Positions 7,149-15,399 are shown, numbered from the stretch's first letter. The stretch: DNA of 34,140 nt from Anaerolineae bacterium (GCA_019912965.1 JAIOHM010000170.1:1-34140); one strand, 5' to 3'. The notes: a model not told the origin generated them from the sequence alone. A program made the numbers and translations.

Positions 7149-7294
7149 TTCAGAGGACGACAGTTTTAAGGGTAGGGGTAGAAATATGCTATTTACCCCA
7201 CCCCCAACCCCTCCCCGCACGCGAGGAGGGGAGTGTGTACCCTGCTGATTCCACCTCGAAAAATGGCTTTGCATTAAAAGTGTCGTCCAGTGAA
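7149..7294. mobile_element. Candidate MITE-like element
   Basis: Arms of 21 bp (7149-7169 and 7274-7294) are inverted repeats with three mismatches, sharing the core GGACGACA(G/C)TTTTAA. They enclose about 104 bp containing hairpin copy C. No transposase and no clear target duplication are seen, so the mobile nature is inferred only from structure. Confidence 0.35.
7195..7233. repeat. REP-like hairpin repeat, copy C
   Basis: CCCCTCC (7208-7214) and GGAGGGG (7225-7231) form a perfect stem with loop CCGCACGCGA, preceded by the same pyrimidine-rich lead as copy B. Compare copies A and B. Confidence 0.7.
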
Positions 7295-7372
7295 CCTCTC
7301 ACGCATGGGAAGGGAGCAATACGGAATCCTTTGGAATAATCGGTTCTCATGTAAGGGTTTGTGGCTAGGCTC

Positions 7373-8536
7373 TTAATCAAAATAGGTATCGCCGTTCCAA
7401 AGCAGTGATTTGGCTACTTTTTCGTTCAACTCCACTCCAATACCGGGGCGTTCGGAGACGGTCATAAAGCCTTTATCGACGAAGGGCTTATCGCCATCGC
7501 ACAAATCGTTCCACCACGGAATATCGCGGGCATGGAATTCCAGCAGCAGGAAGTTGGGCACGGAGGCCATAATGTGACAAGCAGCCATCATGCCCAACGG
7601 CGAGGACACATTATGGGGCGCAATCGGGATGTAATGGGCGTCGGCCATATCCGCGATGCGTTTTCCTTCGGCAATACCGCCCGCCTTCGCCATATCGGGC
7701 ATAATCACATCGGTGGCTTTTTTCTCGAACAATTCCAGATATTCAAAGCGGGTGTACTGATTTTCGCCTGTGCAGATGATGGTGCTGCTGGTACGGCGCA
7801 CCTGTGCCAATGCATCCACGTTTTCGGCGGGGACAGGTTCTTCCAGCCACAGCAGGCGCAGCGGTTCAACCGCCTTTGCTAATGTGATGGCAGAGGGCAG
7901 ATCGAATTGTCCGTGACAATCTATCGCCAGATCAATTTCATAACCCAGCGCGCCACGAATACCTTCGATCAGGTTGATGACGTGGGTCATTTCTTTCGCG
8001 CCGACCGTCCAGTTATAAGCATCGAGCTTGCCAGAGCCGGTGCTGTCCACATCAAACTTGACCGCGCTAAAACCCTCGTCAACCACCTCCAAGGCTTTGT
8101 CACCATAGGCGCGGGGATCGTTGGTTTCCCCGGCATGGCAGTCGGCATACAGGCGAATCCTGTCGCGGAACTTGCCGCCCAGCAGTTTATAAACCGGGAC
8201 GTTCAGCGCCTTGCCAACAATATCGTAAAGGGCGTTATCAATTCCAGTCAGGGCAAAAATCAGCGGGGCATGGGATGAACCGCCGTAGCGCCCACCACGC
8301 CGCAGTTTTTCATAGATCAAGTTGATGTTGAAGGGGTCTTCGCCAATGATGTGGTGTTTCATGGCAAGGATGGCTTCTTTAGTGGCGAAACCAGAATAGC
8401 CGGGGCCGCCGGAATTACATTCACCCGTACCGACGATGCCTTCATCGGTATAAATTCGGACAAATGTCCATACACTCCCGCCGCTGTCCGGTTCCTGCCG
8501 CCCAATCACACAAGCCTGTACATCGGTAATTTTCAT
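7373..8536 (-). CDS. Enolase-superfamily sugar-acid dehydratase (galactonate/mannonate dehydratase-like)
   Basis: A 387-residue mandelate racemase/muconate lactonizing-type enzyme. Expected metal ligands are D206, E232 (WLEEP) and E258 (TGE), with H208 (D-C-H) and H308 (APHN) as acid/base residues. The 26-26-50 spacing and the D-x-H pattern match D-galactonate dehydratase and the RspA/ManD group; K160-F-D162 lies on the preceding strand. The enzyme should remove water from an acid sugar to give a 2-keto-3-deoxy acid in the cytoplasm. A good AAAGGAC ribosome site precedes the ATG. It follows the mannonate dehydratase gene by 34 bp. The exact sugar acid cannot be read from sequence. Confidence 0.88.
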   Translation of the reverse strand: MKITDVQACVIGRQEPDSGGSVWTFVRIYTDEGIVGTGECNSGGPGYSGFATKEAILAMKHHIIGEDPFNINLIYEKLRRGGRYGGSSHAPLIFALTGIDNALYDIVGKALNVPVYKLLGGKFRDRIRLYADCHAGETNDPRAYGDKALEVVDEGFSAVKFDVDSTGSGKLDAYNWTVGAKEMTHVINLIEGIRGALGYEIDLAIDCHGQFDLPSAITLAKAVEPLRLLWLEEPVPAENVDALAQVRRTSSTIICTGENQYTRFEYLELFEKKATDVIMPDMAKAGGIAEGKRIADMADAHYIPIAPHNVSSPLGMMAACHIMASVPNFLLLEFHARDIPWWNDLCDGDKPFVDKGFMTVSERPGIGVELNEKVAKSLLWNGDTYFD

Positions 8537-8570
8537 TATAAGTCCTTTTGATTTATGTATGCAGCAATAC

Positions 8571-9542
8571 TCAGTCGGCGTAAACCGCCTGACGCAATCC
8601 TTTCAGGTAGCCGATGGCAAACAAACGTCCAATTGCTGAATAACCCGCCTCCTCGTTACTATCCCCAATCATCGTTGGCACATGGTCAGGACGGCAGACT
8701 CCATCAAAGCCAATATCCCGATAAGCACGCAAACATTCCAGCATATTGGTTTGACCGTCGTCATGGAAAGTTTCTTCAAATTTTTCCGGTGTGCCGCGCA
8801 CATCGCGCAGGTGAACAAAAAAGATTTTTCCCTGTTTGCCAAAGTGACGGATCACCGAGGGGAGATCATCGGTCATCAGGGCGAAGTTACCCTGACACAG
8901 CGTTATCCCATTCACTGGGCTGGGGATCAGGTCGATCAACCGTTGAAAGTTTTCAACGCTCCGCATGATGCGTCCCAATCCGCGAATAGGGGAAAGCGGC
9001 GGATCATCCGGGTGCATCGCCAATTTCACGTTAGCTTTTTCGGCGACGGGAATCACCCGTTCCAGAAAATACTGAAGGCTATCCCACAACTGTTCTTCGC
9101 TGACCTCGCCATATTCGGTCAAAGGAGCGCCCTGCATCAGGGCATGGTCATAGCCACTGACCAGCGCGCCACCACGCGAGGGGATAGTGGTGGAAGTCCG
9201 TGTCCAGTCGAAAACGGGCATCCACTGGTAACACCAAACCGGAATCCCCAACGCACCCAAATTTTGAATCAGTTCACAAGCCACATCAATTTCGGCATCC
9301 CGCCCCGGCAAGCCGAGTTTGGCTTTGTCCAGCGGTGGACGGCTTTCCAGCACATCCAGCTTAAAACCGGCATCTTCGTAGGCCGTCTTCAAACGCACCA
9401 GCGACATATAGCTCCAGGGTTTTTCGTCCGGGGTTTCATGGCTGAAGTCCATCGCGCCTACCGCGTGTTCGATGCCGCACTGCTTGACCATCGTCCAAAG
9501 AGACGAACGACGCGGCGGTAAAAATTCCGCAATTTCTATCAT
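8571..9542 (-). CDS. Mannonate dehydratase (UxuA)
   Basis: A 323-residue TIM-barrel enzyme that dehydrates D-mannonate to 2-keto-3-deoxy-D-gluconate in hexuronate breakdown. Family motifs are clear: HPDDPP (H177), CQGNF (C216), VHLRDV (H244), FHDDG (H260, D261) and RPDH (H287), the residues that hold the active-site divalent metal. It is shorter than E. coli UxuA (about 390 residues), in line with compact homologues. The ATG follows AGAGGAA. It lies 15 bp after the SDR gene. This is the most specific functional anchor of the cluster and points to glucuronate, mannonate or related acids as growth substrates. Confidence 0.93.
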   Translation of the reverse strand: MIEIAEFLPPRRSSLWTMVKQCGIEHAVGAMDFSHETPDEKPWSYMSLVRLKTAYEDAGFKLDVLESRPPLDKAKLGLPGRDAEIDVACELIQNLGALGIPVWCYQWMPVFDWTRTSTTIPSRGGALVSGYDHALMQGAPLTEYGEVSEEQLWDSLQYFLERVIPVAEKANVKLAMHPDDPPLSPIRGLGRIMRSVENFQRLIDLIPSPVNGITLCQGNFALMTDDLPSVIRHFGKQGKIFFVHLRDVRGTPEKFEETFHDDGQTNMLECLRAYRDIGFDGVCRPDHVPTMIGDSNEEAGYSAIGRLFAIGYLKGLRQAVYAD

Positions 9543-9557
9543 GGCAGTTCCTCTACA

Positions 9558-10580
9558 TTAAGCCTTATTTTGTACCGAGTATTCCGGTTCAAAGCCGATT
9601 AACTTTCGCGCCCGTTGGATACTTAACAAAGCCGATGAACCGGACAGGTCTGTTTTGATGTGGGTTACTTCTGGAAAAAAGAGGCGAACTAAAGTGCGCG
9701 AGTCATACAGGAAGGCATTAGACGAGTCGTTGATGAACAGGGGATGTGCGCCTTCATAAGCGGCAGTCAAGCCTTTTTCAAGGGACTGCGCTGCATCACG
9801 CTCATCCAGCAGCGCCCAGAAATTGAAGCGATCAGCGATATAAATCCCAAACAGCGGATCATCATACAGGCCGCGCAGCATGTTGGGGGATTGTTCCGGG
9901 CGAAATTCAAAGGGACGATGGGCGCGATAATCCAAAACCTGCTGGCGGATGTTTGCGATGACGGCCTGTTGTTCGGCTTCTGACTTATTCACCAGTTCAT
10001 CCAGCAATTTACGGGCAGTCATTATCCGTTCCCGATAAGACTCGGATGTGATGAGTTCACTGGCATAAACACCGGGGAAACGCAGCGCGACGCTGGAAAT
10101 GCCTTCACGCCGCCAGTAGTAAGCACCAATGTCTTCGTCGATCTGTTTGGAAAATGAGTAGGGGTCAGTGGTAAAGGCGGGATGCTCCTCATCAATCGGA
10201 AAATACTGCGGATGGATTTCAACCGTGTTATAAAACGCGCCAATCGCGTTGATCGAACTGGCCTGCACCACACGCTTAATTCCACAGGCCGCCGCAGCCT
10301 CAAACACATTAAATGTGCCCGCCGCGTTGACCTGAAAAATGGTGTGGCCGGGAGCCAGAAAAGGGGTACGGATGGCAGCCAGATGAATAACCGAATCACA
10401 GCCGCGCATATGCTCCAGCAAGCTGGCGTAATCCAGAATATCGCATTGGGCATACTCAACACCCGGCATTTCAAAGTCGGGGGACAGATCAACAATACGC
10501 ACATCCCAACCGTTTTGAAGGAAGCGCTGCGTGGTTGCCCTGCCGATGTGTCCTGTTCCGCCCGTAATCAACACGCGCAT
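9558..10580 (-). CDS. NAD(P)-dependent epimerase/dehydratase (extended SDR)
   Basis: A 340-residue Rossmann-fold oxidoreductase. It shows the nucleotide-binding GGTGHIGRA near the N-terminus, the HLAA turn, an SS pair (QASSINA) and catalytic Y141/K145 (PYSFSK). Similar SDRs include uronate dehydrogenases and nucleotide-sugar epimerases; between two dehydratase genes, oxidation of a uronate or interconversion of sugar acids is plausible. I chose ATG 10580, with GGAAG upstream; a GTG at 10607 would overlap the preceding gene and add nine residues. Uronate dehydrogenase is usually near 265 residues, so this longer protein may act on a different substrate. Confidence 0.82.
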   Translation of the reverse strand: MRVLITGGTGHIGRATTQRFLQNGWDVRIVDLSPDFEMPGVEYAQCDILDYASLLEHMRGCDSVIHLAAIRTPFLAPGHTIFQVNAAGTFNVFEAAAACGIKRVVQASSINAIGAFYNTVEIHPQYFPIDEEHPAFTTDPYSFSKQIDEDIGAYYWRREGISSVALRFPGVYASELITSESYRERIMTARKLLDELVNKSEAEQQAVIANIRQQVLDYRAHRPFEFRPEQSPNMLRGLYDDPLFGIYIADRFNFWALLDERDAAQSLEKGLTAAYEGAHPLFINDSSNAFLYDSRTLVRLFFPEVTHIKTDLSGSSALLSIQRARKLIGFEPEYSVQNKA

Positions 10581-10597
10581 ATTCTGACTGCTTCCGA

Positions 10598-11872
10598 TCA
10601 ACTCCACAACCGGTCATGCGAGCGTTCGCTGTCCCACATGTCGGTCGGGTCGAAACACAGCGGGTCACGCGGGTCGAGGAATTCGCGCAGGCATTCGAGA
10701 TTAATTTCGCCCAGACCGAGGCCGGGAGTTTCTGGAACCTGAATATAGCCGTCAGCAATCAGGGGGTTGGGCAGTCCATCAAACAGGTCATTCCAGCGCG
10801 GTAAGTCAACCGAATGATTTTCCAGCACGAGGAAATTCTCGGTCGCGGCGGCGCAGTGAACGCTTGCCATCGCAGCCACAGGCGAACCGGCCATGTGCAT
10901 CGCCATTGCAACGCCGTGTTCCTGTGCATAATCCCCGATGCGTTTGGTTTCCAGAATGCCGCCGGAGGTCGCCAGATCAGGATGAATGACCGAAACACCG
11001 TGCGCTTCGATCAGCGGTTTGAAGTTGTCCTTGAGGTAAATATCTTCACCTGTACAGATGGGAGTCGTTACGGCTTCGGAAAGGCGGCGGTACTGGTCGG
11101 GGAACTGCCACGGGATCATGTCTTCGTACCACGCGAGGGTGAATTGATCGAGCGCGCGCCCTAACTTGATACACGATTCGAGGTTTAGATGACCGAAATG
11201 GTCGGCGGCCAGCGGAATTTCGTCGCCAGTGATTGAACGCACTGTGCCGACATAGTCTACCAGCAGATCAACGCCTTTTTTCGTCAACTGGATTCCGGTG
11301 AAGGGGTGCATAATCTCGACCGTATCGATCATCTCCGGTGGGGCGTTAATTGCGCCGGGAATATCTTTCACCAGATCAATTCCCACATCCATCTTCAGGA
11401 ATTTAAAGCCAGCTTCCATCCGTTTTTTGAGGCGTTCGCCCATTTGCACCGGGTCGGGAATAGACGGGGTATCGCAGTAGGTCAGCACCTTATCGCGGAA
11501 TTTGCCGCCCGCTAACTGATAGGCGGGAACTCCATAAGCCTTGCCTGCCAAATCCATGAGCGCCATTTCGATGCCGCAGACGCCGCCCGCCTGCCGCGCA
11601 TGATGCCCGAATTGTTTGAGCTTGCGGAAAATCCGGTCGATGTTACAGGGATTTTCGCCAATGATACGGCTTTTGAGCATGAGCACGTAGGTTTTGCTGG
11701 CCCAATCGCGGACTTCCCCATAGCCCGAAATGCCCTGATTGGTGTCGATGCGGATGAGGGACAAATCCATTGGCATCCCTACCAGATTGGCAACCCGCAG
11801 ATCAGTAATGCGGAGATCAGAGGGACGCGAAAAAGCCATTACACGGTCTGCAATTTCCGGTTGGTCAACCAT
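10598..11872 (-). CDS. Enolase-superfamily enzyme with D-H-F metal motif
   Basis: A 424-residue mandelate racemase/muconate lactonizing-type protein, first gene of the minus-strand cluster. Predicted metal ligands are D224, E250 (WYED) and E276 (TGED), with H326 (AMHMAGSP) opposite; K160-M-D162 provides the other possible base. The 26-26-50 spacing agrees with the galactonate dehydratase group, but the second acid/base position holds F226 (D-H-F), not His as in the companion enzyme at 7373-8536. It may be a dehydratase of another sugar acid or an epimerase. An insertion of about 20 residues lies between the K160 strand and D224. The ATG follows AGGACATGTT. Confidence 0.85.
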   Translation of the reverse strand: MVDQPEIADRVMAFSRPSDLRITDLRVANLVGMPMDLSLIRIDTNQGISGYGEVRDWASKTYVLMLKSRIIGENPCNIDRIFRKLKQFGHHARQAGGVCGIEMALMDLAGKAYGVPAYQLAGGKFRDKVLTYCDTPSIPDPVQMGERLKKRMEAGFKFLKMDVGIDLVKDIPGAINAPPEMIDTVEIMHPFTGIQLTKKGVDLLVDYVGTVRSITGDEIPLAADHFGHLNLESCIKLGRALDQFTLAWYEDMIPWQFPDQYRRLSEAVTTPICTGEDIYLKDNFKPLIEAHGVSVIHPDLATSGGILETKRIGDYAQEHGVAMAMHMAGSPVAAMASVHCAAATENFLVLENHSVDLPRWNDLFDGLPNPLIADGYIQVPETPGLGLGEINLECLREFLDPRDPLCFDPTDMWDSERSHDRLWS

Positions 11873-11921
11873 AACATGTCCTATTGTCTTGAAGGTGGAT
11901 GAACTGCCAATATTCCTTATG

Positions 11922-11950
11922 ATTATAATTTGTTTCTCCCTGTTCGACCA
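11922..11950 (-). promoter_or_regulatory. Candidate promoter of the sugar-acid cluster
   Basis: On the minus strand a perfect -10 (TATAAT; plus-strand 11922-11927) lies 49 bp before the ATG of the first gene. The hexamer 17 bp upstream (TGGTCG, 11945-11950) fits -35 poorly, which may mean an activator is needed. Confidence 0.45.
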
Positions 11951-12005
11951 CTTTTGCTGTGCCTAAATGGTTTCTCATTATGGTCGCCCAAGAGCAATCC
12001 CGGTG

Positions 12006-12036
12006 TTGAACGACGTTTCGGCATCTGTGGTACAAT
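12006..12036 (+). promoter_or_regulatory. Extended -10 promoter of the GDP-fucose synthase gene
   Basis: TTGAAC (12006-12011), a 19-bp spacer and TACAAT (12031-12036), with TGG directly before the -10 as an extended element. It is 37 bp from the ATG. Confidence 0.55.
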
Positions 12037-12073
12037 CGCCATCCAACATTCCGATAGACATGCATGAGAACAC

Positions 12074-13033
12074 ATGACTCCATTTAATTGGTCGCGCCAG
12101 CGGGTGATCGTCACTGGCGGCGCTGGTTTCCTCGGTTCGCATGTGGTGAACCACTTAAAAACAGTTGGCGCGGGCGAAATCATCGTTCCGCGTAAACAGG
12201 ATTATGATCTACGAGAGCCGGAAGCAGCGGCACAGTTGTACGCTGACCACCCCGGCACCACACTGGTTATTCATCTGGCGGCGACTGTGGGCGGCATCGG
12301 TGCGAACCGCGCCCATCCCGGCGTATTTTTCTACGACAACATCATGATGGGCACGCTGGCGCTGGAACATGCCCGCCGTGCCGCAATCCCCAAGTTCGTG
12401 GGCATTGGCACAATCTGTGCCTACCCCAAATTCACGCCTGTTCCTTTTAATGAAGATGATTTATGGAACGGTTATCCAGAAGAAACCAACGCCCCCTATG
12501 GACTGGTGAAGCGGATGCTGCTGGTGCAGAGCCAAGCGTACCGCGCCGAATACGGTTACAACGCCATCCACCTGATGCCGACCAATTTATATGGGCCGGG
12601 GGACAGTTTTGATCTGGAAAATTCGCACGTTATCCCGGCATTGATTCGCAAGATGATGGATGCACAGGCCGAGGAACGCGACTTCGTGACCCTGTGGGGC
12701 GACGGCAGCCCAACCCGCGAATTTCTGTACGTTAAGGACGCCGCCGAAGGGATTGTACTGGCGGCAGCACATTATGACTCGCCAGAGCCGATTAATCTGG
12801 GGAGCGGGGTGGAAATCAGCATCCGTGAACTGGCGGAAACGATTGCCGAACTGGTGGGCTACAAAGGCGAACTGCGCTGGGACACCAGCAAGCCCAACGG
12901 CCAACCCCGTCGCAATGTGGATGTACGTCGGGCAGAAGCCGGGTTTAGCTTCCGCGCCCGCACAGACTTCCGCACCGGATTGCGCGAGACGATTGAGTGG
13001 TACCGCATCGGGACAGCGCTGGCACATTCGTAA
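12074..13033 (+). CDS. GDP-L-fucose synthase
   Basis: A 319-residue extended SDR that converts GDP-4-keto-6-deoxymannose to GDP-L-fucose by epimerization and NADPH reduction. Markers are the GGAGFLG dinucleotide site (15-21), the T113/C115 pair in GTICAYP, Y142/K146 (PYGLVK), and NLYGPGDSFDLENSHVIPAL with H185; these match the known catalytic Ser/Thr, Cys, Tyr, Lys and His positions. It is transcribed alone, divergent from the sugar-acid cluster, with a promoter at 12006 and a strong terminator at 13040. No GDP-mannose dehydratase gene is adjacent. A role in cell-surface glycan synthesis is likely. Confidence 0.9.
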   Translation: MTPFNWSRQRVIVTGGAGFLGSHVVNHLKTVGAGEIIVPRKQDYDLREPEAAAQLYADHPGTTLVIHLAATVGGIGANRAHPGVFFYDNIMMGTLALEHARRAAIPKFVGIGTICAYPKFTPVPFNEDDLWNGYPEETNAPYGLVKRMLLVQSQAYRAEYGYNAIHLMPTNLYGPGDSFDLENSHVIPALIRKMMDAQAEERDFVTLWGDGSPTREFLYVKDAAEGIVLAAAHYDSPEPINLGSGVEISIRELAETIAELVGYKGELRWDTSKPNGQPRRNVDVRRAEAGFSFRARTDFRTGLRETIEWYRIGTALAHS

Positions 13034-13039
13034 TTTTGA

Positions 13040-13066
13040 GGGCGGTTATATGCAACCGCCCTTTTT
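13040..13066 (+). terminator. Rho-independent terminator after the GDP-fucose synthase gene
   Basis: GGGCGGTT (13040-13047) and AACCGCCC (13054-13061) form a perfect stem followed by TTTTT. Confidence 0.9.
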
Positions 13067-13232
13067 GTTGAGTGCATAAAGATTGCGTAAAAACATGAAC
13101 CAAAGCGCATTGGCAGTGTATAACAAGGAGTGAGTGTTACATATTGTTTAAATAAAAGTTGCATTTTCGTCAGAATGGTGCAAAATTACGCTCTATTCTT
13201 CAAAGCAGTTCAAGTTCAGGAGGTTAAAGACA

Positions 13233-14255
13233 TTGGCACAACCGGTTATGATGGAGGTCAAAGACCTCGTAACCCATTTCCACACGCAAGAGGGAACGGT
13301 TTACGCGGTTAATGGCGTCTCCTATAAACTTTACGAGGGCGAAACGCTAGGTGTCGTGGGGGAAAGCGGCAGCGGCAAAAGCGTACATGTGCTCTCGATT
13401 ATGGGGTTGATCCCCTCTCCGCCCGGAAAAATTGAAAATGGCGAAGTTTTCTTTCGTGGACGCGATCTACTTAAATTAACGCCTGAAGAAATGCGGGCGG
13501 TTCGCGGGGCGGAAATTGCAATGGTCTTCCAAGACCCAATGACCTCGCTGAACCCGGTACTGACGATTGGCACACAGATTACCGAAGCCCTCAAGCTGCA
13601 CCTCGGCATGAGCGACAAGGAAGCTACCGAACGCGCCGCTGATCTGCTGGCGATGGTTGGCATCCCTGACCCGATGAAACGGCTGAAAAATTATCCCCAC
13701 CAGTTCTCTGGCGGTATGCGTCAGCGCGCGATGATTGCGATGGCGCTTTCGTGCAATCCGAAGCTGTTGATCGCTGACGAACCCACGACCGCGCTGGACG
13801 TAACCATTCAGGCGCAAATTCTTGATCTGGTGCGCCGCCTGCGTGATGAAATCGGCATGGCGATGATCTGGATCACGCATGATCTGGGCATCGTGGCCGG
13901 GTTGGCAGATACGGTACAGGTTATGTATGCCGGACGGATTGTGGAACGTGGGCCGACGAAGGAAGTCTTCAAAGACACGCGCCACCCGTATACACTCGGC
14001 TTGTTGAAGTCGCTCCCCCGGCTGGACAAACGTGGGGGTGGCGATAAACTGAATCAAATTGAAGGTTCGCCACCGGACATGCGTAAAGTTCCCACAGGCT
14101 GCTCATTCGCGCCGCGCTGCCCATACCGTCTGGAAAAATGCTGGGAAGAAACCCCACCGCTGGAACCCGGCGAAGGCAGTGCTGCCGAACACTTAAAAGC
14201 CTGCTGGGTTGATGTTCGCAAGGTTGAACCGCAAGGAGTAGTTTCACATGGTTAG
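13233..14255 (+). CDS. Peptide-type ABC transporter ATPase (OppD/DppD-like)
   Basis: A 340-residue ATPase of the oligopeptide/dipeptide/nickel family. Walker A GESGSGKS (43-50), Q-loop VFQDPMTSLNP, signature FSGGMRQR (about 158), Walker B LLIADEPTTALD and the WITHDL switch are intact. The C-terminal extension (RHPYTLGLLKSLP, then GCSFAPRCPYRLEKC and KACW) has four cysteines in the pattern thought to bind an iron-sulfur cluster in this family. The start is TTG 13233, supported by AGGAGG nine bases upstream; no ATG offers a comparable site. It overlaps the OppF-like gene by 8 bp. No binding protein or permease gene is present in the window, so the transported substrate is unknown. Confidence 0.92.
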   Translation: MAQPVMMEVKDLVTHFHTQEGTVYAVNGVSYKLYEGETLGVVGESGSGKSVHVLSIMGLIPSPPGKIENGEVFFRGRDLLKLTPEEMRAVRGAEIAMVFQDPMTSLNPVLTIGTQITEALKLHLGMSDKEATERAADLLAMVGIPDPMKRLKNYPHQFSGGMRQRAMIAMALSCNPKLLIADEPTTALDVTIQAQILDLVRRLRDEIGMAMIWITHDLGIVAGLADTVQVMYAGRIVERGPTKEVFKDTRHPYTLGLLKSLPRLDKRGGGDKLNQIEGSPPDMRKVPTGCSFAPRCPYRLEKCWEETPPLEPGEGSAAEHLKACWVDVRKVEPQGVVSHG

Positions 14256-15279
14256 TCCCGCACCTGTAACCAAGACACCGCACATTCGTGGCGGTGCAAG
14301 CAAAGAAGTCCTGCTGAGTGTTCGGGGCTTAAAGAAACATTTCCCCATCACCTCCGGCATTGTGATTCAGCGTCAAGTCGGCGCAGTCAAAGCGGTTGAT
14401 GATGTGACTTTTGATGTCTACAAAGGTGAAACGCTTGGGCTGGTGGGTGAATCCGGCTGCGGTAAAAGCACCACAGGTCGTACTGTGCTGCAACTCTACC
14501 GCCCGACGGCTGGCTCGGTGGTATTTGAAGGCCAGGAACTGACCACACTACCCGGCGAAGAACTCCGCAAGATGCGGAAGCGGATGCAGATGATTTTCCA
14601 AGACCCATTTGCTTCGCTCAATCCGCGTATGTCAGTGGGGCGCATTGTGGCTGAACCGCTGCGCATCCACAAAATTATGAGCAACCGCAAGGAAGAACAG
14701 GAATTTGTTGAAAACCTGCTGGAGCGCGTCGGACTGAACCCGTATTACGTCAATCGCTATCCGCACGAATTTTCCGGCGGGCAGCGGCAACGCATCGGTG
14801 TGGCGCGGGCGCTGGCCTTGAACCCCAGTTTCATTGTGGCCGACGAACCCATTTCGGCGCTGGATGTGTCAATTCAGGCACAGGTGGTCAACCTGCTGGA
14901 AGAATTGCAGGATGAAATGAACCTGACTTACCTGTTTATTGCCCATGACCTGAGCATGGTGCGGCACATCTGCGACCGGGTGGCGGTGATGTATCTGGGT
15001 AAAATTGTGGAGCTGGCGGAAGCCGACGAACTTTACGAAAATCCGCTGCATCCCTATACTCAAGCATTGCTTTCCGCCGTACCTGTTCCTGACCCAACCG
15101 TCGAGGAAAAACGGCAGCGCTTCATTCTGGGCGGCGACGTGCCCAGCCCGGCCAACCCACCTGTAGGCTGCAACTTCAACACCCGCTGCCCGGTGGAATT
15201 CGACCTGTGCCACCACGACCCCGACCCGGTTCTGACCGAAGTTTCGCCGGGACACTGGGTATCGTGCCATCGGGTGTAG
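14248..15279 (+). CDS. Peptide-type ABC transporter ATPase (OppF/DppF-like)
   Basis: A 343-residue partner of the preceding ATPase. It shows Walker A GESGCGKST (from residue 67), MIFQDPFASLNP, signature FSGGQRQR, Walker B FIVADEPISALD and the IAHDLSMV switch. The C-terminal oligopeptide-family region (HPYTQALLSAVP) is followed by GCNFNTRCP, DLC and VSCH cysteines. Its ATG lies inside the last codons of the OppD-like gene, with AAGGAG upstream, so the two are translationally coupled and should form a heterodimer. A terminator follows at 15309. Confidence 0.92.
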   Translation: MVSPAPVTKTPHIRGGASKEVLLSVRGLKKHFPITSGIVIQRQVGAVKAVDDVTFDVYKGETLGLVGESGCGKSTTGRTVLQLYRPTAGSVVFEGQELTTLPGEELRKMRKRMQMIFQDPFASLNPRMSVGRIVAEPLRIHKIMSNRKEEQEFVENLLERVGLNPYYVNRYPHEFSGGQRQRIGVARALALNPSFIVADEPISALDVSIQAQVVNLLEELQDEMNLTYLFIAHDLSMVRHICDRVAVMYLGKIVELAEADELYENPLHPYTQALLSAVPVPDPTVEEKRQRFILGGDVPSPANPPVGCNFNTRCPVEFDLCHHDPDPVLTEVSPGHWVSCHRV

Positions 15280-15308
15280 AACCGTTTTCCGCTGACCATT
15301 CGCAATAC

Positions 15309-15340
15309 AAAGGCGTGTCCCGATTGGGATGCGCCTTTTT
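15309..15340 (+). terminator. Rho-independent terminator after the OppD/OppF pair
   Basis: AAAGGCG-TGTCCC and GGGATG-CGCCTTT pair around GATT, followed by a T-run. Confidence 0.85.
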
Positions 15341-15369
15341 AATTTAGGTCAGATTGAACGAATCGCTGC

Positions 15370-15399
15370 TTGCAAGCGGGCGTAAGATTATGCTAAACT
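15370..15399 (+). promoter_or_regulatory. Candidate promoter of the CNNM/CorC gene
   Basis: TTGCAA (15370-15375), an 18-bp spacer and TAAACT (15394-15399) with TGC directly before it as an extended -10. The leader would be about 185 nt. Confidence 0.4.

Larger units (their letters stand above)
7066..7372. other. Repeat-filled gap within the catabolic cluster
   Basis: No gene is seen. The 307 bp hold a degenerate pyrimidine-rich repeat fragment (about 7133-7160), a MITE-like pair of inverted arms (7149-7169 and 7274-7294) enclosing hairpin copy C, and a further fragment ending GGAAGGGAGCAA (about 7297-7319) that resembles copy A. No clear promoter for the RraA-like gene was found. Confidence 0.55.

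Noticed and set aside
13130..13312. 60-codon GTG frame overlapping the OppD-like start
   Set aside because: The ribosome-site-like AAGGAG abuts the start codon and the frame runs out of phase into the ATPase gene.
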